A stretch of DNA of 64,000 nucleotides, from contig NZ_CAXUSG020000002.1 of the NCBI RefSeq assembly GCF_964253915.1, forward strand, positions 620,001 to 684,000, read 5' to 3'. The position numbers and the translations under genes were made by a program. Numbering within the stretch: position 1 is the stretch's first letter; every line of letters starts with the position of its first letter. This DNA is from Metarhizobium sp964253915. GTDB lineage: Bacteria > Pseudomonadota > Alphaproteobacteria > Rhizobiales > Rhizobiaceae. Shown here piece by piece: positions 24,816 through 33,361 of this stretch. The notes beneath the pieces are model-generated. The model made no database searches and was not told the DNA's origin. It saw nothing but the letters and a program-made list of their open reading frames with translations.

Positions 24816-25729
24816 TAGACGCGCTCCTTCGCGGCGCTGGTGACGATAAGGCCCTGCGGACGAACGAGCAGGATCAGGATGACGAGGGTAAACACGCCGG
24901 CATCGCGGAAGGGGCGCAGGTCCGCCGGCAGGTAGGTCTGCAGCAGGACGCTGGCGACGCCGACGAGGAAGCCGCCGAGTGCCGCGCCCGGCAGCGAACC
25001 CATGCCACCGATAACGGTGGCGAAGAAGGCGAAGACGACGGGCATCAGACCCATGCGCAGGTCCAGCGTGCCGGTCTGGATCGTCAGCAGCAGCGAGACC
25101 GCACCGCCGAGCAGGCCCGAGATGGCAAAGGCAAGCGCGATGACCCGGTTCGCCGGCATGCCGAGCAGGCGGGCCATCTGGAAGTTTTCCGCCGCCGCCC
25201 GCATCTGCACGCCGAGCGGCGTCTTCTTGAGGAACAGCACCAGCGCGATCAGCAGGCCGGCGGTGACGGCCATCGTCAGCAGCTGTACCCCCGGAACCCG
25301 CACGCCGCCGAACTCGACGGCACTCGCCAGGCTCTGCCCGATACCGACCGATTTCGGCCGACCGGTATGAATGAGCATGACAAGGTTCTGCAGGAAATAG
25401 CTGACGGCAAAGGAGGAGATAAGCAGGGTCGAGGGATTGGAATTGCGCAACGGCCGGAAGGCGATGCGTTCGGTCGCAAGTGCGAGGAGAACGACGACGA
25501 CGAGCACGCCGCCGATCATCAGGGCCGAAGGCAGCGCGCCCAGCAGCAGCGGCGGTGCGACGCTCGCGGTCGGCACGACCAGCGCATAGGCGCCGATGGT
25601 AATGTAATCGGCCTGCGCAAAATTGACGAGCCGCATGACCCCGAAGACGAGGCCGATCGCCAGCGCGACGAGGGCATAGAGGCTGCCCAGCGCAATGGCA
25701 TCGACGAGAACTTGAACGATATTGGCCAT
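24815..25729 (-). CDS. Branched-chain-type ABC transporter permease (LivH family)
   Basis: The 304-residue hydrophobic protein starts IVQVLVDAIALGSLYALVALA and carries the LivH landmarks FGVMRLVNFAQADYITIGAY and MPVVFAFFATVIGGMGSLPGA. It pairs with the LivM-type permease. It lies 9 bases after the livG-type ATPase stop and overlaps livM by 1 base. It is part of the lactam/GABA operon. Confidence 0.93.
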   Translation of the reverse strand: MANIVQVLVDAIALGSLYALVALAIGLVFGVMRLVNFAQADYITIGAYALVVPTASVAPPLLLGALPSALMIGGVLVVVVLLALATERIAFRPLRNSNPSTLLISSFAVSYFLQNLVMLIHTGRPKSVGIGQSLASAVEFGGVRVPGVQLLTMAVTAGLLIALVLFLKKTPLGVQMRAAAENFQMARLLGMPANRVIALAFAISGLLGGAVSLLLTIQTGTLDLRMGLMPVVFAFFATVIGGMGSLPGAALGGFLVGVASVLLQTYLPADLRPFRDAGVFTLVILILLVRPQGLIVTSAAKERV

Positions 25730-25738
25730 GGCCCGTTC

Positions 25739-26494
25739 CTAAATCGCGAGGGTGCTGTCCGTCGCCTTTTCGCCGAGATAGGCGCGGCGCACGACGGGAT
25801 TTTTCTGGATGTCCTGGGGAGAACCTTCGGCAAGGCTCTGGCCGCCATCGAGCACATGGATGCGCTGGCAGACACCCATGATGACCTTCATATTGTGTTC
25901 GATCAGCAGCACGCCGCAGCCAAAGCGTGCCGGCAGCTCGGCGATGATCTCCATCAGCGCCTCGCATTCGGCGTCGTTCATGCCGGAAGCAGGCTCGTCC
26001 AGCAATGCGAAGGACGGTTGCAGTGCGAGCGCCCGGGCGATGCTGACGCGGCGCTCATCGCCGTAGGAAAGGCTGTCGCAGCGTTGCTCGGCCTTGTTCA
26101 CCAGCCCCATCCAGTCAAGGATATCAAGCGCCCGCTCGCGCGCCGCCCTTTTGGCAAGACCGCTGCCGATCGCGGCAACGGAGAGGTTCTGCTCCACCGT
26201 CATCGCCCGAAACAATCGAGCCGCCTGAAAGCTGCGGCCGACACCCGCCTGGGCAATCTTTCGCGCCGTCAGATGCGAGACATCGACGCCATCGAGCACG
26301 ACCTTTCCGCTGGTGGGGCGCTGGAAGCCGCTGAGCACATTGACCATGGTCGTCTTGCCGGCACCGTTCGGCCCGATCAGGCCAAGAACCTCGCCACGGC
26401 GCAGCTCGAGGTCGACCCCGCTCAGTGCCCGGACGCCGCCAAAGGCGACGGCGACACCGCGGGCTTCCAGCCTTTCTTTCAATTGACGTGACAT
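25739..26494 (-). CDS. Branched-chain-type ABC transporter ATP-binding protein (LivG family)
   Basis: The 251-residue ATPase has Walker A GPNGAGKT, LSYGDERRVSIARALALQP as signature region and FALLDEPASGMN as Walker B, plus the H-loop LIEHNMKVIMGVC. The signature reads LSYGDERR, the form usual for LivG (LSYGxQR). It works with the LivF-type ATPase encoded on the opposite strand at 27947-28675, so the two ATPases of this importer are made from two transcripts. Confidence 0.93.
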   Translation of the reverse strand: MSRQLKERLEARGVAVAFGGVRALSGVDLELRRGEVLGLIGPNGAGKTTMVNVLSGFQRPTSGKVVLDGVDVSHLTARKIAQAGVGRSFQAARLFRAMTVEQNLSVAAIGSGLAKRAARERALDILDWMGLVNKAEQRCDSLSYGDERRVSIARALALQPSFALLDEPASGMNDAECEALMEIIAELPARFGCGVLLIEHNMKVIMGVCQRIHVLDGGQSLAEGSPQDIQKNPVVRRAYLGEKATDSTLAI

Positions 26495-26547
26495 ATCGGA
26501 CGAGACCTAACCGTAAGCTCGACTTAAAAAAGACTTGGGAGAATTGG

Positions 26548-26580
26548 ACCCGCTGGCCACACCATCTGCGGCCAGCGGGT
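26548..26580 (-). terminator. Hairpin after the Liv-type binding-protein gene
   Basis: ACCCGCTGGCC (26548-26558) pairs perfectly with GGCCAGCGGGT (26570-26580), an 11-bp stem with an 11-base loop, immediately 3' of the binding-protein gene and before livG. A T-run lies about 20 bases further on (minus strand), too far for a classical terminator. Likely a partial terminator or 3'-end stabiliser. Confidence 0.65.
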
Positions 26581-26586
26581 GGACGG

Positions 26587-27783
26587 TCACTGACCGACGC
26601 GGAACAAGAGCTTCATGTCCGGCTTGAACGAATTCCGGTAGACATCGACGGCGCGGAAGGAGTCGTTCTCAACCTTCATGATCAGCCAGGGACGATCGAC
26701 CTGGATATGAAGCTGATCCGTGAAGGAGGTCGGGCCGGCCGTGAAAGGCTGGTCCTTGAAGGTGTTCATGACACCGACGACAGCTTCGGATTCCGTCGTC
26801 TTGGCCTGGTCGACCGCATAGGCCCACTGCTCGATCAGGCTGTAGCCGAGAACCGAGTAGGAGGAGACCGGCGGTTCACCGTAGCGCGCCTTGTGGTTTT
26901 CGAGGAACTGGTTCATTTCCGGCCGCGGATCGTCGCCATAGAGCGACATGAAGGCGGGGAGGTAGAAGTCCTTCAGGCCTGGAACGGCATTGAGCCAGTA
27001 GTTGTCGACCATCGCCGTGTTGGCGAGGATCGGCAGATCGACGCCGGCGGCGCGCAGCTGACGCACGGCCGAAGCACCGCCCGGCGTAAACGAGCAGACA
27101 AAAACCGCATCGGGTTGTGTCGCAAGAGCCTTGAGGCGGGTGATCTGCGAGGCGATCGACGGGTCGTCGTTCTTGAACGTGTCGTTGCCGAGGATGGACT
27201 CTTCGCCGCCGCCAGCGATCCAGGCGGCGCGGAAGCCGGCGCAGGCCGACTTGTTGTATTCGATCGTCAGGTCTTCCAGCACGTAGACCGACTTCAGGTT
27301 CATCTTCTTCTGGCCGTACTCGGCAATGGCGATGCCTTCCGATTGCGCCGCACTGTTGGCGGTGAAGGCGAGCGGGCCGACACCCTGCACGCCCATCTTC
27401 GGATCGGCCGCGCACAGGCTGAAGGCGATCTTGCCTGCCTGCTTGGCCGCCAGCGCTGCCGGCGCGCCAAAATCGTAGTCGCAGGAGACGACCAGCATAT
27501 CGACGCCGCCGTCTACAAGCTGCGCGCCGACCGTTGCGGCGCGGGCCTGCTCCGTCTTGGTGTCCATGACGGAATATTCGATCTGGCGACCCAGGAGGCC
27601 GCCGGCCTTGTTGATCTCCTCGATCTTCATGACGGCCGCCTTGAAGGGCGCGCTGTCATAGTTCGAAAGCCAGCCGGATTCGGCAATGGCGAAGCCGATC
27701 TTGATCGGCTCTTCAGCGCGAACGCTGGTCAAAGGCAATAGAAGAGCGATTGCGGCCGAGGCGGCCACAGCAACAGATTTCAT
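26587..27783 (-). CDS. Branched-chain-type ABC transporter substrate-binding protein
   Basis: The 398-residue protein has a Sec signal (MKSVAVAASAAIALLLPLTS..., cleavage likely near RAE) and a Peripla_BP_6 domain (IKIGFAIAESGWLSNYDSAP, EEINKAGGLLGRQIEYSVMD). The ATG at 27783 has GGGGA 7 bases upstream. It is the first gene of the eleven-gene minus-strand operon ending with the SDR at 15544. Its ligand is probably a lactam, hydantoin or omega-amino acid, as inferred from the downstream HyuAB-GabT-GabD enzymes. Confidence 0.93.
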   Translation of the reverse strand: MKSVAVAASAAIALLLPLTSVRAEEPIKIGFAIAESGWLSNYDSAPFKAAVMKIEEINKAGGLLGRQIEYSVMDTKTEQARAATVGAQLVDGGVDMLVVSCDYDFGAPAALAAKQAGKIAFSLCAADPKMGVQGVGPLAFTANSAAQSEGIAIAEYGQKKMNLKSVYVLEDLTIEYNKSACAGFRAAWIAGGGEESILGNDTFKNDDPSIASQITRLKALATQPDAVFVCSFTPGGASAVRQLRAAGVDLPILANTAMVDNYWLNAVPGLKDFYLPAFMSLYGDDPRPEMNQFLENHKARYGEPPVSSYSVLGYSLIEQWAYAVDQAKTTESEAVVGVMNTFKDQPFTAGPTSFTDQLHIQVDRPWLIMKVENDSFRAVDVYRNSFKPDMKLLFRVGQ

Positions 27784-27837
27784 CGTCGTTCCCCTTCGGC
27801 CGTGGCGTTGCCCGGCCTGATTTTTTGCACATAGTCC

Positions 27838-27849
27838 TCTGTGGACAGA
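27838..27849. promoter_or_regulatory. Putative GntR/FCD operator in the livJ-livF divergent region
   Basis: TCTGTGGACAGA is a palindrome with a 2-base centre and contains the GT-N2-AC core preferred by FadR-subfamily GntR regulators. It lies just downstream of the candidate minus promoter. A half-site-like AGACAGA follows at 27850-27856. Confidence 0.5.
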
Positions 27850-27852
27850 AGA

Positions 27853-27881
27853 CAGAATGCGGGTTAGATTTTTTTTGTCAA
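27853..27881 (-). promoter_or_regulatory. Candidate promoter of the lactam/GABA operon
   Basis: On the minus strand a perfect TTGACA (27881-27876) is followed after 17 bases by ATTCTG (27858-27853), a weak -10. The promoter would need an activator or is naturally low. The GT-N2-AC palindrome sits immediately downstream. Confidence 0.45.
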
Positions 27882-27946
27882 CGGCAAAAAAGCGGTGGCC
27901 AGTTCGATTTCGATCGACGGCCTCATCCGCGCTGAAGGGGAACGAC

Positions 27947-28675
27947 ATGCTTGAAATTAGCGGCGTCAGTGCCGGTTACGGCCGGCTTACGGCCTTGAAA
28001 TCGGTCGATCTGCAGGTCCGAAAGGGTGAAATCGTCTTCGTTGTCGGCCCCAACGGAGCCGGAAAATCCACGCTTCTCAAAACGATTTCCGGGCTGATGG
28101 CCCCGTCATCCGGCTCGATCGCCTTCAACGGCGAGAAGATTTCGGGCCTGGCGCCCGAAAAATTGTGCCGCAAGGGCCTCGCCCTCGTGCCAGAGGGCCG
28201 CAGCATCTTTCGAACGCTGACAGTGCAGGAAAATCTGTTGCTCGGCAGCATGATCCGCAAGGACAAGGCGGAAGCAGCGGCCGACCTCGACAGCGTGCTC
28301 GACATCTTCCCGATCCTGAAAAGCCGCTACCGCGGTGTCGCGGGCCATCTTTCGGGCGGAGAGCAGCAGCAGCTCGCCATTGCCCGCGCCATCCTGCAGC
28401 GTCCAGCGCTGTTGATGATCGACGAACCCTCGCTCGGCCTCGCGCCCCTCGTCATCGACCAGGTCTATGAAAGCCTGCGCCAGCTCAATAATCGCGGCTT
28501 GACGTTGCTTGTCGTCGAACAATCCACCGCGCGCATTCTCGACCTCGCCTCCCGCATCTACGTGCTGCGCAACGGCCATGTGGCGCTGGAAGGCACGGCC
28601 GGCGACCTTGCGGACGGCCACGCGCTGGAGGAAGCTTATTTCGGCTATGGCGAACGCCAGGCTGCGGGCGAATAG
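27947..28675 (+). CDS. Branched-chain-type ABC transporter ATP-binding protein (LivF family)
   Basis: The 242-residue ATPase has Walker A GPNGAGKS, signature LSGGEQQQLAIARAI and Walker B LLMIDEPSLGLAP, all typical of LivF. The ATG at 27947 follows the same AAGGGGAACGAC leader as the divergent binding-protein gene, an identical ribosome-binding arrangement on both sides of the divergent promoter region. It completes the importer whose other four components are on the minus strand and precedes the LhgO-like gene by 23 bases. Confidence 0.93.
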   Translation: MLEISGVSAGYGRLTALKSVDLQVRKGEIVFVVGPNGAGKSTLLKTISGLMAPSSGSIAFNGEKISGLAPEKLCRKGLALVPEGRSIFRTLTVQENLLLGSMIRKDKAEAAADLDSVLDIFPILKSRYRGVAGHLSGGEQQQLAIARAILQRPALLMIDEPSLGLAPLVIDQVYESLRQLNNRGLTLLVVEQSTARILDLASRIYVLRNGHVALEGTAGDLADGHALEEAYFGYGERQAAGE

Positions 28676-28698
28676 TTGGCCAGGCAGGGGCGGGACAG

Positions 28699-29886
28699 AT
28701 GATTTTTGATTATTGCGTTATCGGCGGCGGCATCGTCGGCCTGGCGACGGCCATGCGGCTTCTGGAAAGCCAACCCGGCAGCAGCCTGATTCTCCTCGAA
28801 AAGGAGGATGCGCTCGGCAAGCACCAGACCGGCCACAACAGCGGCGTCATCCATGCCGGTATCTATTATCCGCCGGGTAGCCTGAAGGCGGAGCTATGCC
28901 GCAAGGGCGCCGAGGCCACCAAGGTCTTTTGCGCAGAAAACGACATCCGATTCGAGACCTGTGGAAAACTGCTCGTCGCCACCTCCGATCTCGAAGTGGA
29001 GCGCATGGAAGCGCTTTATGAACGCTCAAAACAGAACACCATCGAGGTCCAGCGCGTCAGCGGGGGCGAACTGAAGGAGCGCGAACCGAACATCCGCGGG
29101 CGCGGCGCACTTCTCGTCCCCTCGACCGGTATCGTCAGTTATGCCGAGGTCTGCCAGGCGATGGGACGACGCATCAAGGCACTCGGCGGCGACATCCGTC
29201 TCTCGACGCGAATCACCGGCATTCGTGAATCCGTCAGCTCCGTCGACATCGCATCGGCCGGCGAAAGCTGGCAGGCGAAAAAACTGGTGGTGTGCGCCGG
29301 CCTGCAATCGGATCGGCTGACCGTGCTTGCCGGACTTTCGATCGAGCACCGCATCGTTCCCTTCCGCGGCGAATATTATCGCCTGCCGGCAACGAAGAAC
29401 GACATCGTCCGTCATCTGATCTACCCGATCCCTGATCCCGCCCTGCCCTTCCTCGGCGTGCATCTGACGCGGATGATCGATGGCAGCGTCACGGTCGGGC
29501 CGAATGCCGTGATCGGTTTTGCGCGCGAGGGCTATCCACGCCTCTCCGTCAATCTTGCCGATATGGCCGATTACGCCCTGTTTCCGGGTTTCTGGAAAAC
29601 CGTGTTCGCCAACCGCAAATCGGCCGTCACCGAACTGCGCAACTCGCTCTGGAAGCCGGGTTATCTGGAAGAATGCCGGAAATACTGCCCGAGCCTGACA
29701 CTCTCCGATCTCCTGCCCTACGAGGCCGGCATTCGTGCCCAGGCCGTGCGCAAGGACGGTGCGCTGATCCACGATTTCCTTTTTGTCGAGACGGATCGCA
29801 TGCTGCATGTCTGCAACGCACCATCCCCGGCCGCAACCTCCGCCATCCCCATTGCGGCGATGATCGTCGGCCGCCTGGTGAAGTAG
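28699..29886 (+). CDS. lhgO: L-2-hydroxyglutarate oxidase (LhgO)-type FAD oxidoreductase
   Basis: The 395-residue flavoprotein has the ADP-binding motif IGGGIVGLATAMRLL at the start, HQTGHNSGVIHAGIYYPPGS (the family's conserved His and Asn region), and ends ATSAIPIAAMIVGRLVK. It matches LhgO, which oxidises L-2-hydroxyglutarate to 2-oxoglutarate and passes electrons to the quinone pool. In E. coli lhgO lies in csiD-lhgO-gabDTP, which joins glutarate and GABA/5-aminovalerate breakdown; no csiD is seen here. Closely related oxidases could instead act on an N-alkyl omega-amino acid, so the substrate is open. Confidence 0.85.
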   Translation: MIFDYCVIGGGIVGLATAMRLLESQPGSSLILLEKEDALGKHQTGHNSGVIHAGIYYPPGSLKAELCRKGAEATKVFCAENDIRFETCGKLLVATSDLEVERMEALYERSKQNTIEVQRVSGGELKEREPNIRGRGALLVPSTGIVSYAEVCQAMGRRIKALGGDIRLSTRITGIRESVSSVDIASAGESWQAKKLVVCAGLQSDRLTVLAGLSIEHRIVPFRGEYYRLPATKNDIVRHLIYPIPDPALPFLGVHLTRMIDGSVTVGPNAVIGFAREGYPRLSVNLADMADYALFPGFWKTVFANRKSAVTELRNSLWKPGYLEECRKYCPSLTLSDLLPYEAGIRAQAVRKDGALIHDFLFVETDRMLHVCNAPSPAATSAIPIAAMIVGRLVK

Positions 29887-29917
29887 ACGACTGCTGATCG
29901 GAAGCGAAGGCCCGCCC

Positions 29918-32089
29918 TCACGAACAGATCTTGACCATCACATCGCGGAGGGCATTCTTGTCGCCGAGCGCGGCTAGGTTCAGCGGCAGGGAGACCGTGG
30001 GCGCCGCCAGTCCGCCTGTCACCCGCATGATTTCGTGGTCGAGATAGTCGAAGAACCGTTCCTGGATCTCGGCACACCATGTCGCGCCCATCGATAACCG
30101 GCGCGCCGTCTGCTCGGCGATGATCACGCGGTTCGTCTTCCGGATCGAAGCGCCGATGGTCGCCCAGTCCATGCCGTGATGATCCAGGTTGCGCAGATCG
30201 ATGACTTCGGCGTCGATGCCGCTCTCTTCGGCGGCGTCCAGGGCATGCTGGACCATGACGGATGTCGCAAGCACCGTGCAGGCCGCTCCCGGCCGCACGA
30301 CGCGGGCGGAGCCGAACGGGATGCAGAACTCGCGATCTCCCGCCGGCACTTCGAATTCGCGCTGGTAGAAGGCGACATGTTCGAACAACACGACAGGATC
30401 ATCGCAACGCAGCGCCGAATTCATCAGGCCGATATAGTCAAACGCCGTGGTCGGCATGACGATACGCCAGCCGGGAAACATGCCGAAAAGCGCCGACGGA
30501 TCGCCCGAATGCTGGGAGCCGTAGCCGGTATGCGGCGAAATGCGCACCCGCAGCACCAGCGGCACCGGAAAACCGCCGCCGAACATGTGCCGCACCTTGC
30601 CGACGCCGTTGGCGATCTGGTCCGCGGCCGTGAAACAGAAATCGCCGAACATGATCTCCACGATCGGCCGCAGGCCGTTGAGCGCCGCGCCGAGCGCCAC
30701 CCCGGTAAAACCGTTTTCGGCGATCGGCATCGGCAGGATGCGCTCGGGCCAGCGTTCCAATGCGCCCTTGGTGAATCCGCTGACGCCGCCGCGCATCTGG
30801 TGTGCATCTTCGCCCATGACGACGATCGTGGGGTCGCGCGCCATCGCGGCTGCGATGGTTTCAGACGCCGCGGCGACATATTTCACCGTCTCGGTGGCGC
30901 CTGCACGCATCCGGTCATGATCGAGAAAGCGGGCTCCCTGCATTTCGGCAAGGGTGCCGACGATGCCGTTGTTCACGGTTGCCGGGTCGGGATAAAGCCG
31001 AGCGGGGATCTGCAGCGCATTGCCGCCGGCCACCGGCTCCGTCAGGCGAGATGCGGCAGCCGCGACACGCTCGGTCACCAGACTGTCGATGCGTGAGGCA
31101 TCCTCGCTGCTCAGCAGGCCGAGCGCCGTCAGCCGCGCCTGCGCCAGGTTGATGGGGTCGCGCTTCTTCCACTCCGCTTCTTCCTCGCGGGAGCGATAGC
31201 CGAAATCGCTGCCCGCGCGGCTACCGGACTGGTGGAGATGACGGTAACACAGCGCCTCGATCACGACCGGGCCTTTCGTCTCGTCGATGATGCGTCGTGC
31301 TTCCGTCATCGCCCTGTGAACGGCGACCACGTCCATGCCGTCGCATTCGATCGAGGGTATGCCGAGCATGACGCCGCGGGAGGCGAGCCGCGTCTCGCGG
31401 GTCACCTCCGAGATGTGGGTCGAGACGCCATACAGATTGTTCTCGATGAAGAAGATCACCGGCAGGTTTTGCGCGGCGGCGATGTTCATGGCTTCGTAGG
31501 TCGTGCCGGCAAGCGTTGCGCCGTCGCCGAAGAAGGTCACGGATATGGCGTCCCGGCCGAGCATTTTATCGGCCAGCGCGTAGCCGACGGCATGGGGTGG
31601 ATTTCCGCCGATGATTGCCGAGGTCCCGACAATGCCGGCGGGGGCATGGCGCATATGCATCGAACCGCCGCGGCCGGCGCAATAACCCGGCGACAGGCCC
31701 ATGATCTCGGCCAGGAGGCGATAGATGGCGGTATCCATGCCCTCGGCAAAGGCATCGCGGCTGATGTCGAAATTCTCCGGCAGTTCGGCATTCAGGAGCT
31801 TGGCCAACATCTGGTGATGAGCCCGGTGGGTGCCGTTGATCTTGTCATCCGTGCGAAGGGCCGACATGGCACCGACGCCGCAGGCCTCCTGGCCGATACT
31901 CGCATGCGCTGGGCCATGGATGAGCCCGGCCTTTTCGAGATCGAGCAATTTTTCCTCGAACCGTCGGACGAGCAGCATCTGCCCATACCAGTTGACGAGA
32001 TCGCGGGCGTCTTCGCCCCGCCAGTCCGCCTCATCCACCTCGATACGGAACCATGGCGCCTTGGGCGAGATCGACAGCTGGGTGACCAT
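29918..32089 (-). CDS. Fused 2-oxoacid dehydrogenase E1 (alpha and beta subunits in one chain)
   Basis: The 723-residue protein joins an E1-alpha domain (about 25-345) to an E1-beta domain (about 395-720). The alpha half has the thiamine diphosphate motif GDG (188-190) ending in NN (217-218). The beta half has VVMGEDAHQ, PIAENGFTGVALGAALNG with the catalytic-type Glu, and FGDFCFTAADQIANG. Such fused E1s decarboxylate branched 2-oxoacids or acetoin-like substrates. No E2 or E3 gene is in the window, so it must use subunits encoded elsewhere or act as a stand-alone decarboxylase. ATG at 32089 has AAAGGA upstream. Divergent from the acyl-CoA dehydrogenase. Confidence 0.9.
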   Translation of the reverse strand: MVTQLSISPKAPWFRIEVDEADWRGEDARDLVNWYGQMLLVRRFEEKLLDLEKAGLIHGPAHASIGQEACGVGAMSALRTDDKINGTHRAHHQMLAKLLNAELPENFDISRDAFAEGMDTAIYRLLAEIMGLSPGYCAGRGGSMHMRHAPAGIVGTSAIIGGNPPHAVGYALADKMLGRDAISVTFFGDGATLAGTTYEAMNIAAAQNLPVIFFIENNLYGVSTHISEVTRETRLASRGVMLGIPSIECDGMDVVAVHRAMTEARRIIDETKGPVVIEALCYRHLHQSGSRAGSDFGYRSREEEAEWKKRDPINLAQARLTALGLLSSEDASRIDSLVTERVAAAASRLTEPVAGGNALQIPARLYPDPATVNNGIVGTLAEMQGARFLDHDRMRAGATETVKYVAAASETIAAAMARDPTIVVMGEDAHQMRGGVSGFTKGALERWPERILPMPIAENGFTGVALGAALNGLRPIVEIMFGDFCFTAADQIANGVGKVRHMFGGGFPVPLVLRVRISPHTGYGSQHSGDPSALFGMFPGWRIVMPTTAFDYIGLMNSALRCDDPVVLFEHVAFYQREFEVPAGDREFCIPFGSARVVRPGAACTVLATSVMVQHALDAAEESGIDAEVIDLRNLDHHGMDWATIGASIRKTNRVIIAEQTARRLSMGATWCAEIQERFFDYLDHEIMRVTGGLAAPTVSLPLNLAALGDKNALRDVMVKICS

Positions 32090-32133
32090 GGGATTCCTTT
32101 CAAAAGACCGCCGGAGCGTTCCGAATTTCATTT

Positions 32134-32167
32134 ATGGAAATTAATTCCGATTTTGATTGATTGTCAA
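32134..32167 (-). promoter_or_regulatory. Promoter of the fused E1 gene with IclR-type operator
   Basis: Minus-strand TTGACA (32167-32162) and TAATTT (32143-32138, 18-base spacing) make a promoter for the E1 gene. The -10 lies inside ATGGAAATTAATTCC (32134-32148), which recurs at 34226-34240 with 14 of 15 bases identical. It is therefore a probable operator for the IclR regulator at 33362-34189. Confidence 0.55.
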
Positions 32168-32219
32168 ACGAAGCTGTGCAAGCCTCAGCCACCTCTCTTC
32201 ATCTCGTGAAAGTTCGTCC

Positions 32220-33359
32220 ATGATCAGGGATCGCGATCTCATTGCAGCGCTTACGGAAACGGTGCGCCGTTTCGTCCGTGAGCGGTTGATGCCCGCTGAG
32301 GCGCAGGTCGAAGACGACAACGCCATACCGCAGGGCATCATCGACGATATGCGGACGATGGGTCTTTTCGGCATGTCGATACCCGAGGCCTATGGCGGGC
32401 TGGGGTTGACGATGGAGGAAGAGGTGCTGGTCGCCCTCGAACTGGGCTACACCTCGCCGGCCTTCCGCTCGGTCATCGGCACGAACAACGGCATCGGGGC
32501 GCAGGGCATCATTCTCGATGGCACCGATGCGCAGAAAAGCCATTGGCTGCCGCGTATGGCGAGCGGCGAGGTGATCGGGTCCTTTGCGCTGACGGAGCCG
32601 GATGTCGGCTCGGACGCGGCCTCGGTCAAGACGACGGCGGTGAAGGACGGCGATTGCTACGTGCTCAACGGCACCAAGCGCTACATCACCAACGCACCCG
32701 TGGCCGATGTCTTCACCGTCATGGCCCGCACCGGCGGGGCTGGCGCAGCGGGCGTGTCGGCTTTCATCGTGGCGGCCGACAGCCCGGGCCTTTCGCTCGG
32801 ACCGGTCGACAAGAAGATGGGCCAACGCGGCACCCGCACCTGCGACGTGATGTTCGATAATTGCCGCATCCCCGCCGATGCCTTGATCGGCGGCCGGGAA
32901 GGCCAGGGGTTCAAGACGGCGATGAAGGTTCTCAACCGCGGCCGGCTCCATATCGCCGCCGTCTGCACCGGCACGGCGCAGAGGCTTTGCGACGAAAGCG
33001 TCGCTTTCGCCAAAAGCCGCGTCCAGTTCGGCAAGCCGATCGCCGAACACCAGCTGATCCAGGCTATGCTGGCCGACAGCGCGACGGAGACTTTTGCCGC
33101 TCGCTCTATGGTCCTGGAAGCGGCGCGGATGTTCGATGCCGGCGAACGCATCATCCAGCAGGCAGCGAGCGCGAAACTGTTCTGTTCGGAAATGGTTGGC
33201 CGCGTTGCCGATCGGGCGGTGCAGATCCATGGGGGCGCGGGCTACATGCAGGCCTATCCTGTGGAGCATTTCTACCGCGATGTCAGGCTGTTCCGCCTCT
33301 ACGAAGGCACGTCGCAGATCCAGCAGCTGATCATCGCCCGCGAAATGCTGAACGCCTGA
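32220..33359 (+). CDS. Acyl-CoA dehydrogenase
   Basis: The 379-residue flavoenzyme has FALTEPDVGSDAASV (FAD-binding), KRYITNAP, and the carboxy-terminal EGTSQIQQLIIAR whose Glu362 is the position of the catalytic base in short/branched-chain dehydrogenases. It resembles short/branched-chain acyl-CoA dehydrogenases rather than glutaryl-CoA dehydrogenase, whose end usually reads EGTxDIHxLIxGR. It would oxidise the CoA ester made by the CoA-transferase at 34308. The ATG at 32220 is preferred to a TTG upstream; its ribosome-binding site (GTGAAAG) is weak. Confidence 0.92.
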   Translation: MIRDRDLIAALTETVRRFVRERLMPAEAQVEDDNAIPQGIIDDMRTMGLFGMSIPEAYGGLGLTMEEEVLVALELGYTSPAFRSVIGTNNGIGAQGIILDGTDAQKSHWLPRMASGEVIGSFALTEPDVGSDAASVKTTAVKDGDCYVLNGTKRYITNAPVADVFTVMARTGGAGAAGVSAFIVAADSPGLSLGPVDKKMGQRGTRTCDVMFDNCRIPADALIGGREGQGFKTAMKVLNRGRLHIAAVCTGTAQRLCDESVAFAKSRVQFGKPIAEHQLIQAMLADSATETFAARSMVLEAARMFDAGERIIQQAASAKLFCSEMVGRVADRAVQIHGGAGYMQAYPVEHFYRDVRLFRLYEGTSQIQQLIIAREMLNA

Positions 33360-33361
33360 CG

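Noticed and set aside
32220..33359. Calling the acyl-CoA dehydrogenase a glutaryl-CoA dehydrogenase to link it with LhgO and GabT
   Set aside because: The carboxy-terminal motif is EGTSQIQQLIIAR, the short/branched-chain form. The locus also has its own IclR regulator and operators, separate from the lactam operon.
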